DNA of 64,000 nt from UBA1141 sp963665155 (lineage in GTDB: Bacteria; Chloroflexota; Dehalococcoidia; Lucifugimonadales; UBA3495), in NCBI GenBank assembly GCA_963665155.2, contig OY761986.2:62001-126000 (forward strand). The letters run 5' to 3'. The notes beneath the pieces are model-generated. The model was not told where the DNA came from, did no database searches, and was given only the letters and a program-made list of their open reading frames with translations. Positions within the stretch are counted from its first letter, which is position 1. Every line of letters starts with the position of its first letter. Below are positions 18,429 to 28,324 of this stretch, in pieces. A program made the translations under genes and the position numbers.

Positions 18429-18764
18429 TCAATCTCTGCCGTACAATCCCTCGTCGGAGAAGAACGGCTTATCGGCGTCTTGCATTGCTTGGCCCAAGAG
18501 ACGGTCGGTGTTCAACAAGCACGCCCGGTGCCAAAGGACAATTATGGCCTGGTCCATCATTTGTTTCGGCAGGTGAATTGTCCGGCCATGCTTTGTCGCC
18601 AGCCAGCCTGCGTGGCCAGCGGCAAAGTATTCTTCCATGAAGATAGTCGGTTCAACCTCGGATGCCGCAGCTTCGAGAATCTCCGGCGGAGCCTCCGAAC
18701 ACGTCATGCTGGGATGGTCAATGGCCATCTGGAGGTAGTCTTGCTCGGTTGCTGCGTCCATTTG
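18429..18764 (-). CDS. hypothetical protein, about 111 aa
   Basis: The frame MDAATEQDYLQMAIDHPS to DEGLYGRD reads as a plausible soluble helical protein and lies upstream of, and co-oriented with, the broken ThDP enzyme. I do not recognise a family. The frame opens at 18845, but the first 27 residues look non-coding. The ribosome binding site is weak (AAGAAG). It may be a remnant. Confidence 0.4.
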   Translation of the reverse strand, partial: QMDAATEQDYLQMAIDHPSMTCSEAPPEILEAAASEVEPTIFMEEYFAAGHAGWLATKHGRTIHLPKQMMDQAIIVLWHRACLLNTDRLLGQAMQDADKPFFSDEGLYGRD

Positions 18765-18883
18765 TCTTCTTGTACCGTTCGAATTGTTTTGGAGGCGGTC
18801 CGAAATCGACTCGAAGTGCATAGCCGGTGAAAGTAAGGGAATCAAGCACCGATGATGCCGCAGAGAATGTCCCGGAATTCAAA

Positions 18884-18912
18884 CCGGAGCCCCGATACTA
18901 TCGGGGCTCCGG
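18884..18912 (-). terminator. perfect 14-bp inverted repeat, probable terminator of the NHL gene
   Basis: CCGGAGCCCCGATA (18884-18897) and its exact complement (18899-18912) are separated by one base. On the minus strand the stem is followed by TTTG. It lies about 60 bp beyond the NHL stop. The T-run is short, so a REP-like role is also possible. Confidence 0.6.
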
Positions 18913-18972
18913 TCATTTGACTCATGATCTTGATACGGCAATAGGGTCAACCAATGATGCGGCGCTCTGAGC

Positions 18973-20037
18973 TTATAAGTTGAGTTGAGGGACCAAGTAT
19001 CCGGATGTCTTTTGGTAAATTTGGATGCGGCTCCGCTGCGTGTCCGTCACCAGCAAGCGATTATTCGCAGCGTCGAATTCCACTGCGGTGGGTTGGCCGA
19101 AGGTCCATTCCGGTTCAGTGGTTTCAACCTCCCGTCGGCGCTTCATATAGTCTGCGTTTGCGTCTACGGTTAGCTGTGCCCACGCCGATAGTTGTTGGGC
19201 GTCGCCTACCAGGCTGGTGAGGAACTTGCCTTGGGCGTCGAATATCTGGATTCGGCCCCGGTTCCATTTGTTGTTGCTCCAATCGCAAATGTAAACATCC
19301 CCTTCGGGATCAACGGCCACATCGGTGGGGTAGGAGATGTCGCCTTTCTTGGTGCCCTTTTTTCCAAATTGAGCCAACAATTTGCCGTCTGGTGTGAATT
19401 TCTGGACTCGGTGGTTCTTGTGGTCGGCTACGTAGACGTCGCCATTGTTGTCCACGGTTATGCCCCACGGCGAGTCCAATTCACCTTCTCCGCTGCCTTG
19501 AGTGCCCCAAGCACCCAAGAACTTGCCGTCGGTCGTAAACTTACGGACTTTATGGCTTCGGCCGTCGGTAATGAACAGGGTCTCGTTCTGGTCGATGGCA
19601 ATACCTGCGGAACCATTCGCTTCTCCGTCGCCGCTTTGGACCGTGTTGAAGCAGCTAATGAACGTGCCATCTTTGTCGAAAACGGAAACCCGGTTTAACC
19701 ATTCGTCGGTGACGTATAGGTTTCCTTGTTTGTCGGCTGCAATTCCCGTAGGCCAAATTAGTTGGCCTTCGTTGCTGCCGTATCTGCTAAACTCGCCAAG
19801 AAAGTCTTCTTCGCCCCCTTGGTTACCGATAATCACCCGAGCGACCCGCTGGCCGACGCCGGTGCGGTTCCAAGAGACGTTACTTATGCTTTCACTTCCC
19901 CGGTTAACTACGTAGGCCACGCCGTCGGCGCCCAACGCCAGGTCTACCGGGAAGTTAAACCCCATTCCCGTCTGAGCGCCCCTTCCCACGTTGTGACTGT
20001 AATCGTAGGTTCTGCCAGCTACTGTTTCCGTGAGCAT
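18973..20037 (-). CDS. NHL-repeat beta-propeller protein
   Basis: About six NHL blades are seen, with repeated PxGIAxDxxGxxYVxDxxNxRVxxF units (WPTGIAADKQGNLYVTDEW; SPWGITVDNNGDVYVADHKN; YPTDVAVDPEGDVYICDWSN). The fold is a six-bladed propeller used for ligand or partner binding; no catalytic function is evident and there is no signal peptide. Two starts are possible. The ATG at 20037 is six bases from GGAGG and is preferred to the one at 20043, which is too close to it. It lies downstream of DUF1501 and DUF1800 genes on the same strand. Confidence 0.85.
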   Translation of the reverse strand: MLTETVAGRTYDYSHNVGRGAQTGMGFNFPVDLALGADGVAYVVNRGSESISNVSWNRTGVGQRVARVIIGNQGGEEDFLGEFSRYGSNEGQLIWPTGIAADKQGNLYVTDEWLNRVSVFDKDGTFISCFNTVQSGDGEANGSAGIAIDQNETLFITDGRSHKVRKFTTDGKFLGAWGTQGSGEGELDSPWGITVDNNGDVYVADHKNHRVQKFTPDGKLLAQFGKKGTKKGDISYPTDVAVDPEGDVYICDWSNNKWNRGRIQIFDAQGKFLTSLVGDAQQLSAWAQLTVDANADYMKRRREVETTEPEWTFGQPTAVEFDAANNRLLVTDTQRSRIQIYQKTSGYLVPQLNL

Positions 20038-20120
20038 TGCCATCCTCCGTTGGTTGATGGTTTAGCCAAATTGTTGTTGAGTGTGATGGGTTTTAATGAA
20101 CGGCGGAGGCTCCTGCGCTT

Positions 20121-20166
20121 AAATCCCCCTGTATCCCCCTTTGTAAAGGGGGACCTAGGGGGATTT
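20121..20166. repeat. interspersed palindromic element (AAATCCCCCT type)
   Basis: Two 22-nt arms (20121-20142 and 20145-20166) match at 20 of 22 positions with a 2-nt loop. The core AAATCCCCCTGTATCCCCCT resembles the short C-rich/G-rich palindromes dispersed in many Chloroflexota and cyanobacterial genomes. It sits between the DUF1501 stop and the NHL start and could also act as a transcript-stabilising hairpin. A degenerate relative may exist near 24024-24060. Confidence 0.7.
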
Positions 20167-20182
20167 CCCCGCTACGCCGAGT

Positions 20183-21319
20183 CTAGATTAGCTTCAAGTA
20201 CGGTAGTTTTTCGAACGAGCCTTCCACGATGGGCTTGGCATCCAGGTGCAGCCAATCTTCCAAGATTGTGGAGTAGAGGCCCCGGAAATCGTGATTAGGA
20301 ACCACGTCGCCCTGCTCCAAGTCCCTGGATTCCATGGAAGGATACTCACCAAACTGCCCGCCGGTGACCGACTCGCCCAAGACGAAGGCTGCTCCGCCAG
20401 CGCCGTGGTCCGTGCCGGAACCGTTGTCATGGGTCCGCCTGCCGAACTCGGTGAACATAAGCATTATCACGTTGTCGCCAACGCCGTGCTCTTTCAGATC
20501 GTCAAAGAAACTCTCCACTCCCAGAGAGACGTCCTGCCACAGCTTATCGTGCATGCCCACCTGGTTGGAGTGGCTGTCGAAGCTGCCGTGGTCAACGTAG
20601 AATATGCGAGTGCCCAGGTTTGCCATGTGAATCTGAGCGATGCCCTTCAACCGTTTGGCGATCACCGTGTCGGGATACTCCACGTTGGACGAGTAACTCT
20701 TCGGTGCTTCCTTCAATATGTCGGCGCCCTGCAGGGTGTCCAGCCCGGTCTGGCTTAGATAGTCCATTACCGCCCCGGTACCGATCGCTGGCGAATACAG
20801 CCGGGCGAACCGGTCGAGTATCCGGGAGCGCTGACCCTGTTCTGAAATCCCGGGCAACAGACCGTAGGTGTCCAGATCGTCGACAACGGCCACTGGAACC
20901 CCAGGCAGAACCAAGGCCCGGAACAACGATGCCCCGAAAGCCACGGAGGTGAGTACGTTTTCTTTATTGGGGTCAATGTCTTTGGTAGCCTTGCCCAGCC
21001 ACCCTTCGGTGCCCAGCTTGTCCGGTTCGCAGGTATGCCAGATGTCCATGGACCGGAAGTGGGAGCGGGGCGAGTTGGGGTATCCCACCCCGTGGATGAT
21101 AGCCATATCGCCACGGTCATAGATGGTTTTCATCGGACCCATTTCCGGGTGAAAACCCACTTTGTCGTCAAGGGGCAACACTCGGTCCTCAGCAACTCCC
21201 ACCACCGGCCGGTTGTCTCTGTAAAGAGGGTTGGTGTAGGGAATCACGGTATTTAGGTAGTCGTTGCCTCCAGTTAGCTGGAGCACCACTAGGACCGGGT
21301 CTTTGCTGGTGGTGGTCAT
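20183..21319 (-). CDS. DUF1501 family protein
   Basis: The 378-aa protein matches the DUF1501 family, related to sulfatase/alkaline-phosphatase folds: LQLTGGNDYLNTVIPY at the start, HGVGYPNSPRSHFRSMDIWH, and MLMFTEFGRRTHDNGSGTDHGAGG with the conserved FGR...DHG motif. The usual twin-arginine leader of DUF1501 proteins is absent; the protein starts only nine residues before the first beta strand. DUF1501 and DUF1800 genes commonly form a pair, as here. The molecular function of the family is not established. Confidence 0.88.
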   Translation of the reverse strand: MTTTSKDPVLVVLQLTGGNDYLNTVIPYTNPLYRDNRPVVGVAEDRVLPLDDKVGFHPEMGPMKTIYDRGDMAIIHGVGYPNSPRSHFRSMDIWHTCEPDKLGTEGWLGKATKDIDPNKENVLTSVAFGASLFRALVLPGVPVAVVDDLDTYGLLPGISEQGQRSRILDRFARLYSPAIGTGAVMDYLSQTGLDTLQGADILKEAPKSYSSNVEYPDTVIAKRLKGIAQIHMANLGTRIFYVDHGSFDSHSNQVGMHDKLWQDVSLGVESFFDDLKEHGVGDNVIMLMFTEFGRRTHDNGSGTDHGAGGAAFVLGESVTGGQFGEYPSMESRDLEQGDVVPNHDFRGLYSTILEDWLHLDAKPIVEGSFEKLPYLKLI

Positions 21320-21365
21320 TGCGAATTTCTCCTTATTGCTGGTCTATTCGGTTGTGGGCCATTAT

Positions 21366-21456
21366 GGCCAATTGCCAACTCCGTTCGTGGTGAGCCTGTC
21401 GAACCATCTGTTCGCGGAAGGACCCTTCGACAAGCTCAGGGCGAGCGGAATTGGCC
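21366..21456. repeat. interspersed MITE-like palindrome (GTGAGCCTGTCGAA type)
   Basis: The outer arms GGCCAATT (21366-21373) and AATTGGCC (21449-21456) enclose a diverged inverted repeat: CCGTTCGTGGTGAGCCTGTC from 21381 against CTTCGACAAGCTCAGGGCG up to 21448. This core recurs in many environmental bacterial genomes. It lies between the DUF1800 stop and the DUF1501 start. A 14-bp relative (GAGCCTGTCGAAGG) occurs inside the variable insertion of rpoC near 5935-5948. Confidence 0.65.
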
Positions 21457-21479
21457 ATTGCTATTTGAAAGATTTGTAG

Positions 21480-22883
21480 CTATGCGTACTGGTATTCGCG
21501 CAGAGAAACGATTAGCTGAAGCAGTTCGGAAACGCGGGCTTTGGAGCCATCTATATTCTGGGGCGAGTCCCACGCAAATTCTCCCCGTTCTCCGACAAAC
21601 TCGATCAACTCAACACGGCTCTCCGGCTGCACTTCCAACGGTCCCATCAGGTCCAAGCAACCGTCAACGACCTTCTCTACCGTGCGGTCACCTTGTGACT
21701 GAAGCCGGTCGACCAAGGACTTGATTCCAGGCCGTTCAATGTCGCCAACCAAGTCGGCGGTGAAATTGACGCGGCGCATCAATGAGCCGCTGTTTATCCA
21801 CTCTGCTCCTGTGTGCCACCCTTCTACGCTGGGCGGGTTAAGCAGGTCTTGACCCATGTAGGACGGTTGCCGGGAAAGGTCGCCGATTCCGGGGGCCGGG
21901 AACTCGGCGCCACCCACCAACCGCAACGTTCCGACGACGACTTCAGTTGGGCTCTTCAGGCGGGCGAACCGTGCGTTCTTAAAGAAGTCCGAGTTAAACA
22001 GCACCCGCAAAGCGGAGCGGATGTCATAGTTGGATTCAATCAGAGTGTCGGTCAACAGGTCGATGGCTTCGGGGTTCAGGGGAGGCGTCACAGCCCAAGC
22101 CGGGACCTGAGCCTCGTCGGCCACAAAGAAGTTGTAAAGGTGACGGGCGATGAACTGGGCCGTGGCTGGCTGCTCGCTGATAATTCGGATAATGTCATCG
22201 CCGTTCAGGTTACCGGTCTCGCCTAAGAAAGTCTTTTCGCCATCGTCGTGGTCTTCTTCCTTGAATTGGAAGAACCAATCGTGACGACCGATGGGGCCGC
22301 GGGGCAGCTTGGGCTGAATTGTCCATCCGGTGAATGCCCTTGAGCATTCTCTAACGTCCACTTCGGTGTAGTTGCCAACGCCGAGGCTGAACAGTTCCAA
22401 GAGCTCACGTCCCCAGTTTTCATTGACTGCGCTGGCGTGATTGTCGCAGTTATCCAGCCAGTAGATCATGGCCGGGTCTTGGGCCATCTCAAGCAGCAGT
22501 TCCCGGAAGTCGCCCATACCCTTTTCCCGAAACTTGAAAATCATGTCCATCACGTCGTCGTAATGGTCCACTTTGGAGACGCCGGTGGCGAAAACCTGAT
22601 GCCAGAACAAGGCCATTTTCTCTTCTAGAGGGTTTTCCGTGTTCACCATGTCATGAAGCCACTCCGCCGCTCCCATTCCGGGCAGCGTTCCGGGCCTCCA
22701 AGTCCACGGATGGTACCGCATCATCTCGTCACGGTCGGCAGTCGATTGCGACGTTGGATTCAAAAGTTCTTCCACGTTCGCTTCGTAGCCTCTGGCAGCG
22801 CGGGCTTCAATCTCTTCCCTAGGTGCGCCAAACCCTGCCCTGCGCATCAAGTGGGACATCAAGGCTATATCGTGGTCGGCCAT
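21480..22883 (-). CDS. DUF1800 family protein
   Basis: The 467-aa protein has typical DUF1800 landmarks: LMRRAGFGAPREEIE at the N-terminus, MALFWHQVFATG, NENWGRELLELFSLGVGNYT near 155-175, CSRAFTGWTIQP, and the C-terminal PPSVEGWHTGAEWINSGSL. Function of the family is unknown; it is usually encoded next to DUF1501, as here. The start ATG is followed by ADHDIALMSHL and preceded by AGGAGG. No signal peptide is visible. Confidence 0.9.
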   Translation of the reverse strand: MADHDIALMSHLMRRAGFGAPREEIEARAARGYEANVEELLNPTSQSTADRDEMMRYHPWTWRPGTLPGMGAAEWLHDMVNTENPLEEKMALFWHQVFATGVSKVDHYDDVMDMIFKFREKGMGDFRELLLEMAQDPAMIYWLDNCDNHASAVNENWGRELLELFSLGVGNYTEVDVRECSRAFTGWTIQPKLPRGPIGRHDWFFQFKEEDHDDGEKTFLGETGNLNGDDIIRIISEQPATAQFIARHLYNFFVADEAQVPAWAVTPPLNPEAIDLLTDTLIESNYDIRSALRVLFNSDFFKNARFARLKSPTEVVVGTLRLVGGAEFPAPGIGDLSRQPSYMGQDLLNPPSVEGWHTGAEWINSGSLMRRVNFTADLVGDIERPGIKSLVDRLQSQGDRTVEKVVDGCLDLMGPLEVQPESRVELIEFVGERGEFAWDSPQNIDGSKARVSELLQLIVSLREYQYA

Positions 22884-23271
22884 TACTGTGCCTCCTAATC
22901 AATTGATTGAGAATTGTTTTGATTGAAAATAGGTTCCGCGAGATAAGGACTCAGGCGTTAATAGTAGAAATTAGCTTTGAGGTGTACACAACTTCCCGAT
23001 TTTTAATCCTACAAATGATAGTTGGCACCGTGTTTGCTGTCAATGCTCAGGTGATAATAGAAGCCTTGTTTTGAAGGTGAAGTCTCGGTCCTGCATCGAT
23101 GCTTCTATTGAATGCATTTGATGGTGGAGTATCTCTCCCATATATGCCAGTCTTTATGTGAGTCGCCTGTTGTGTGCATAGCGAGTTGTGATTACAATTC
23201 TTCTCCTGACACTGCTGTCACGTGGCCTGTCACGTGGAAGGAAAAACACGCCAAGCGATTGGAGGCTGGCT
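22884..23271. other. divergent promoter region between DUF1800 and SDR genes
   Basis: No gene is supported. Just before the SDR gene is a perfect direct repeat CTGTCACGTGGC / CTGTCACGTGG (23215-23237), each copy with the palindrome CACGTG, which could be a repressor or activator site. A 28-codon upstream extension of the SDR frame is not family-like. Confidence 0.4.
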
Positions 23272-24021
23272 ATGAGATTGGAAGGGAAAGTTGCTTTGAT
23301 TACCGGTGCTGCTCGAGGCCAAGGAGCAGCGGAGGCCCGCGTGTTCGCCAAGGAAGGAGCCAAGGTTGTAATTGCCGATATTCTTGATGGAGACGGCGAA
23401 AAGCTGGCGGCGGAAATTGGCGAGGCGGGCGGCGATGCCCTGTTCGTCCACTTGGACGTGACCAGCGAGGACCAGTGGCGGAGCGCTATTGCCGAGACGG
23501 TTTCGCGATTCGGCAAGCTGGACGTGCTGGTTAACAATGCTGCGGTCTGGCGCAGGGGCCTAGTGGAAGAAACTACCGTCGAGCATTGGGATTCGATCTT
23601 TGAGGTGAACGCCAAGGGCGTGTTCTTGGGGACGAAACTGGCCATTCCCGAGATGCGGAATGCTGGCGGCGGGTCCATCATTAATATTTCGTCGGTAGCC
23701 GGGTTGGTGGGTAGTCTGACAAGTTCCGCTTACAGTGCGTCTAAGGGAGCGGTGCGCCTATTCACCAAGTCCACTGCTATTCAGTACGCTAGGGAAGGCA
23801 TCAGGTCCAACTCGATTCATCCAGGCGCCATCGATACGGCCATGGGCGAACAGGTGTGGCCCAATGCGGAAACTCGAGAAGAGGTGGTGAATCGCACCCC
23901 GGTTGGAAGGATGGGAGTGCCCGAAGACATTGCTTTTGGAGCCCTATACCTGGCGTCGGACGAATCGTCCTTCGTCACCGGCAGTGAGTTGGTGATTGAC
24001 GGCGGGATGTTCGCCCAGTAA
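23272..24021 (+). CDS. short-chain dehydrogenase/reductase (SDR), classical type
   Basis: The 249-aa NAD(P)-dependent oxidoreductase shows the Rossmann motif TGAARGQG near residue 12, LVNNAAV near 88, the catalytic Ser in INISSVAG near 140, YSASK with the catalytic Tyr and Lys, and the C-terminal SELVIDGG. The Asp in VIADILDG suggests NAD rather than NADP. Start ATG 23272 is chosen over the longer frame because GGAGG lies seven bases upstream and the family begins here. The substrate is unknown. Confidence 0.92.
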   Translation: MRLEGKVALITGAARGQGAAEARVFAKEGAKVVIADILDGDGEKLAAEIGEAGGDALFVHLDVTSEDQWRSAIAETVSRFGKLDVLVNNAAVWRRGLVEETTVEHWDSIFEVNAKGVFLGTKLAIPEMRNAGGGSIINISSVAGLVGSLTSSAYSASKGAVRLFTKSTAIQYAREGIRSNSIHPGAIDTAMGEQVWPNAETREEVVNRTPVGRMGVPEDIAFGALYLASDESSFVTGSELVIDGGMFAQ

Positions 24022-24118
24022 AGGGGAAATCCCGCCAGTTCCCCATTACGAAAGGGGGGCCACCTGTGGCTTGGGGAAAACTAATATTTGTCTCGGTGTA
24101 GGCTAAATCGGTGGAGTG

Positions 24119-25555
24119 CTAACTTTCCCCACGCAACAGGTCGGTCATGCGGCCAATCCCGCCTTCGTCTTCAAGATTATCCAGCAGTCCCATTAGCTCG
24201 TTGGTGGCGGTGGGGGAAAGGGCTCTGGAAGCGCAGTCTTGGAACTTGATCTGAATTTCTTCCATGGACACGCCACGCAGAGCGCCTTGGGTCACGCGGT
24301 CGGCCCGCTCGCTCAGAATGCGGCCATCCTGCATGTGGATTGCCACTTCATTGTAGGCCTCGACCCAGCTGGGCCTCCCCTCGTAACCTGAAATGCGGCG
24401 CATCTCCACTTTAGGGATGAGTGTCTGGGCCTCGGGACGTTGCACCAATTGGTCCGAAAACGAGTCCAAGCCGACCTTTTGGTCCAAAAGGGCCGCTGCC
24501 AGACAGTATTGCATGCTGAATTTGCCTTCCAAACCTGCTGTTGGCCTGGCGTGTATCAATGAGCGGGGCGGGTCGAAGTCTACCAAGACCTGTATGCTCT
24601 CGACATCCTCTACATTGATTGTCTCTCGTTCCAGCAGGCGATAGGCGGCATCAAGGGCCAGGTGAGCGCTGCCGCAGCAAGGGTATTTCTTTATTTCCAC
24701 GCCCGAGTCAACCAGGTAGCACTTTTGGCCTAGAGTTTCCATGACATGATTCTCGTCGTAGCCGGCTCCCCCGGAAAACGCGCGGAGAAAGCCAAAGCGT
24801 CCTTCAATAGCGTCCTGGCTGGCGGTGAACCCTCCCTTGACCAGCTTGGCGGAAGTTACCCCGGCCCGGCAGGAAGCGCCCGCATGGTAGGGCTTGGTCA
24901 TGGTGCCGAAGTTCTGCCTCAATCCGGCGGCTTGGGACGCAGCCAAGGAGATCGCCATGGCCGTTTGATCTTGGTCCAGCTTCAGGATTGAGCATGCGGC
25001 GGCGGCCGCACCCACGGCCCCCAGGGGACCGGTGGGATGCCACCCCAGGTCGTCATAGTAGGCGGCGCTGACTGAGTCGCCGACGCTGCAAGCCACCTCG
25101 AAACCTACCATGTAGGCCAAAAGCAACTCCCGTCCGGTGGCTCCCACTTCTTCGCCCAAGGCCAATGCCGCAGGTAGGAGCACTACGCTGGGGTGGCCCT
25201 TCATTGCTCTGGTAATGTCGTCGTAGTCCAGTGCGTGGCCCATGGCCCCGTTTATCAGGGTAGCCTCGGGTGAGGATGTCTTGAATCCTCGTCCGATCAC
25301 GCTGGCCGTGGGATTCCCGCCAATGGACTTAACATAATCGGTCAATACATCCGCCAAAGGCTCGGAAGAGCCAGCCAAAGCACAACCGATGCAGTCTACT
25401 ATGGCCCCTTTAGCAGCCTCCACGGCATCCGGAGGAAAGTCTTCCACACTGGTGGTGGCGATGTACTCGGCGATACGCTTGGTAGCGTCCAAAGTGAGCC
25501 TCCCTTTATAGACGGTTTCACTGGTATAGACGGTTTCACTGGATTCATTGGGCAA
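24119..25555 (-). CDS. MmgE/PrpD family protein
   Basis: The 478-aa protein resembles 2-methylcitrate dehydratase PrpD and related iron-independent dehydratases/isomerases such as cis-aconitate decarboxylase: KGAIVDCIGCALAGS, GHALDYDD, HPTGPLGAVGAAAAA, KPYHAGASCRAGV and KKYPCCGSAHLALDA. The reaction cannot be assigned; no other methylcitrate-cycle gene is nearby. The N-terminus carries a duplicated SETVY-SETVY caused by a short tandem repeat in the DNA (about 25508-25542), and the real start could be inside it. Confidence 0.88.
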   Translation of the reverse strand: MPNESSETVYTSETVYKGRLTLDATKRIAEYIATTSVEDFPPDAVEAAKGAIVDCIGCALAGSSEPLADVLTDYVKSIGGNPTASVIGRGFKTSSPEATLINGAMGHALDYDDITRAMKGHPSVVLLPAALALGEEVGATGRELLLAYMVGFEVACSVGDSVSAAYYDDLGWHPTGPLGAVGAAAAACSILKLDQDQTAMAISLAASQAAGLRQNFGTMTKPYHAGASCRAGVTSAKLVKGGFTASQDAIEGRFGFLRAFSGGAGYDENHVMETLGQKCYLVDSGVEIKKYPCCGSAHLALDAAYRLLERETINVEDVESIQVLVDFDPPRSLIHARPTAGLEGKFSMQYCLAAALLDQKVGLDSFSDQLVQRPEAQTLIPKVEMRRISGYEGRPSWVEAYNEVAIHMQDGRILSERADRVTQGALRGVSMEEIQIKFQDCASRALSPTATNELMGLLDNLEDEGGIGRMTDLLRGES

Positions 25556-25871
25556 AAATATGTCCTATTGTTGACCTCGCCGAGTTCACCGTCAAGCGAA
25601 ATGTCCCCAGAAGGCGGAATAGCTGTTGATTAGTCTAGGGGTAGAGTGGATAACTGGGTTAATGACGGTGGACAAACTGGCTGGAAGGTTCATAACCTAA
25701 CCTCGGCGATGCACGAAGAGACATTGTCGGTTGATTCGTACGCGCCAATCGGAATAATTTGCACGGGTGTTTGGGCCGGGATTGAGGAAAGACCAGCCAT
25801 CCCTGGACCGCGCTTGAACGCTGATAGGCGTGGGCGTATCATTGGGCGAGGTTCAGCGTCAACCGTCTAAA

Positions 25872-25900
25872 TTGATTATTTGCGACTGGGTTAGTAATAA
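25872..25900 (+). promoter_or_regulatory. candidate promoter of the cupin gene
   Basis: TTGATT (25872-25877), a 17-nt spacer and TAATAA (25895-25900) lie 42 bp before the cupin start. The rest of 25556-25941 holds no convincing gene; a 74-codon frame at 25646-25870 lacks family features. Confidence 0.4.
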
Positions 25901-25941
25901 ACTCCAATTACCGGAAAAATCAGCAATATGGGAGGAGCAGA

Positions 25942-26337
25942 ATGAGTACTGAAATCGGTGGCAAAGAGTTAAAGATCATCCACGGGACCCAGGACCCAAG
26001 CACCACCACACAGACTCGGGGAATGACCAGAAAACCAGGCATCGATTCCAACACCGTTGGAGCCAGCAAGGTTTGGCTGGGCCATGTTACCTGCGACCCG
26101 AATACCCTCGGCCCGCCCCATCATCATGGAGAAGCGGAGACCGCTGCTTACGTTCTGAAAGGCCAGATACGTGTCTATTTCGGAGAGGACTTCAAAGAGT
26201 TTGTTGATGCCGGTCCTGGAGACTTCATCTTTGTTCCCGCTCACATGCCTCACATTGAGGGGAATGTAACCGACGAGCCTGCGGAAGCAGTCCTATCCCG
26301 TGGCCCTGACAATATCGTGATAAATTTGGGCGAATAG
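25942..26337 (+). CDS. single-domain cupin protein
   Basis: The 131-aa protein has cupin motif 1 (GPPHHHGEAETAAYVLKGQ, His-His-Glu metal ligands) and motif 2 (PGDFIFVPAHMPHIEGN, fourth His). Small cupins of this type bind a metal and act as dioxygenases, isomerases or sensors; the substrate is unknown. GGGAGGAG stands seven bases before the ATG. It is monocistronic. Confidence 0.88.
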   Translation: MSTEIGGKELKIIHGTQDPSTTTQTRGMTRKPGIDSNTVGASKVWLGHVTCDPNTLGPPHHHGEAETAAYVLKGQIRVYFGEDFKEFVDAGPGDFIFVPAHMPHIEGNVTDEPAEAVLSRGPDNIVINLGE

Positions 26338-27195
26338 CCCAATGATTACCTAATACGCAATCAGTTTGCTCTTGGGGCGCTTGAACCATAAGGGTTGTTG
26401 AATCACACATATTTTTGACCCGTCCGAATATCCAACTGTGTCTGGTCTGGATATTGATGTAATCAATTTCGAGCGCCCCCAGTGCCCGGCAGACCTGAAT
26501 ACCTAACCCCCTTTTCCCGTCGCACCACGCGGCCTGACTTTGAAAACCCGCTACCGGCCAGCCCATGGAGTATGTCTGAAGCCCAAGGGACAGCCGCGTT
26601 TTCTAGCAGGCGCGATTTGCCGACCTATGTCGACGCGGGCATCGGAGGCACGGGGTATAATCGGCCGCGCCCCAGATGGCGTGCTACTCCGTGAAGCTGG
26701 CTACATTTATATTTACGCCCCATCAGCGCCCCTCAACTGGAACAATCCCAATTTTACGGCCTTAATCCGCTGGAATGGATCGGCCTTATGAGCTTCGCTG
26801 CCATCACCAAGCCGCCACAGGCCATCACCAATGCAGGGCCGTAGGCCAGGATGATTGCCATGATGATTGCGCAGAAGCTATTCCTGTTGATGCAAAGTCT
26901 TAGGGGTGGTCGGTGGTAATTTGGAAATGGGGCTGTATTGCGAAATTCTCTGGCGGTAGGATAAGAGAGAGGGAAGATCGTACCGGCGAAATCCGGTATT
27001 CTGGAATAACATGAGTGAGGGCTTGTATCGGGTGTGGTCTTTTTCCAATGACCAACAATGACCAACAATGACCAACAATGACCAAACTGATGCTGGCGAA
27101 TCACCAAGAGGTCTCCTAACCTCGGCTCGGTGCACCCTTAGAGTCATGGCTGTGGTATCTCGTATTTTCCGATGACGGTGTAATGGTGCCCAATA
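26338..27195. other. gene-free stretch with a 10-bp tandem repeat
   Basis: Several overlapping frames on both strands look like shadows, with low-complexity content and no family match. The only clear structure is ACCAACAATG in three perfect tandem copies (27051-27080), flanked by partial copies. The MFS gene begins at the right edge. Confidence 0.6.
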
Positions 27196-28158
27196 TTGGT
27201 TGAAACAAAATCGAAAAAGCTTTGGCAGCGCCGCGTAAATATATTCTACGGTTGGTGGATCGTCGGAATCTCCATGTGCGTCGATGCCTTGAAGCACGGC
27301 ACGTTTAATCGTGGGTTCACGCTTTACGTCCTACCTATACGTAATGATTTAGGCATAGGAATCGCCGCAATTTCCTTCGTTGAAATGTTGGGCCGCATGG
27401 AGGGAGGCCTCCAGGGTCCCTTGCTAGGCTGGATGACTGATCGGTTCGGTCCGCGTTGGATCATGATCCTAGGCGGCGCTGCCTCCGGCTTGGGGTTCAT
27501 CCTTCTGTCGTTCACCCACAATTACCTCTATTTTGTGCTTGTGTACGTGGGATTGCTGTCGTTAGGCTTTCGGGCTGGCTACAACAATGCGACCATGCCT
27601 GCCGTTAACCAGTGGTTCCGCCGCCGACGCAGTCTGGCCATGTCCATCGCTGGCACGGGAAGTGCGTTGGGTGGCGCAGCCATTGCTCCATTGATCGGCT
27701 TGCTGGTGTTCAACGCGGGATGGCGGAAATCCGCTTTGATATCCGGTTTGGTAATAATAGCCATAGTCATTCCGCTCTCCATGCTCGTTCGCCGCTCTCC
27801 TGAATCCATGGGTCTGCGCCCGGATGGCGACCCGCCTCCCGACCCTGAAGTTGGTGCCCAGGATGACGGAGAACAGGATGACGGAGAACAGGATGACGGA
27901 GATAGTGAAGCGACAGGTGCTAAAGAGACTGTGGCCAGGGCGGAAACAGGACCGTTCGGGGAATCCGACTTTACTGTCAAGGAAGCCATGAGGACCCGGT
28001 CATACTGGATGCTGGTATGGGCGGTAGGTCTACGCAACGTAGTCCATTCAGGAATGTCGTTTCTGCTGGCGCCGGTAATTGTGTGGTTCCTGATGGGCTC
28101 CGGCCGCACCGAAGATGCCAGCCTGCCCCCAACGCGCCTGGGTAGCCGCCGTATCTGA
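27196..28158 (+). pseudogene. MFS transporter, C-terminally truncated
   Basis: The 320-aa frame opens with TTG (27196-27198) and has seven or so membrane segments of a monocarboxylate-type MFS carrier (FYGWWIVGISMCVDALKHG; GWMTDRFGPRWIMILGG; AVNQWFRRRRSLAMS). Homologous sequence ends around 28110 at SGRTEDASL, and the remaining residues are unrelated; about five helices are missing. The central loop carries a 15-bp tandem repeat encoding DDGEQ three times. The break marks the left border of the accessory region. A truncated carrier is unlikely to be functional. Confidence 0.8.
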
Positions 28159-28324
28159 GCCAGCTATGAATCTGTCCATCCAAACTGCTTCCACACTCCA
28201 AGGGGCTGACTTCAGGATGGTATACTTGAAAAGCCTACTCAGCAAAGGTCCGTGGACATTCCGGCCTTGTTAGGTAATCAAGGATCGCAACAGCAGCCGA
28301 TTTTGTAGCTAATTTAGCGACCGA

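Noticed and set aside
25646..25870. 74-codon plus-strand frame before the cupin
   Set aside because: Composition is not protein-like, and it overlaps the likely promoter zone.
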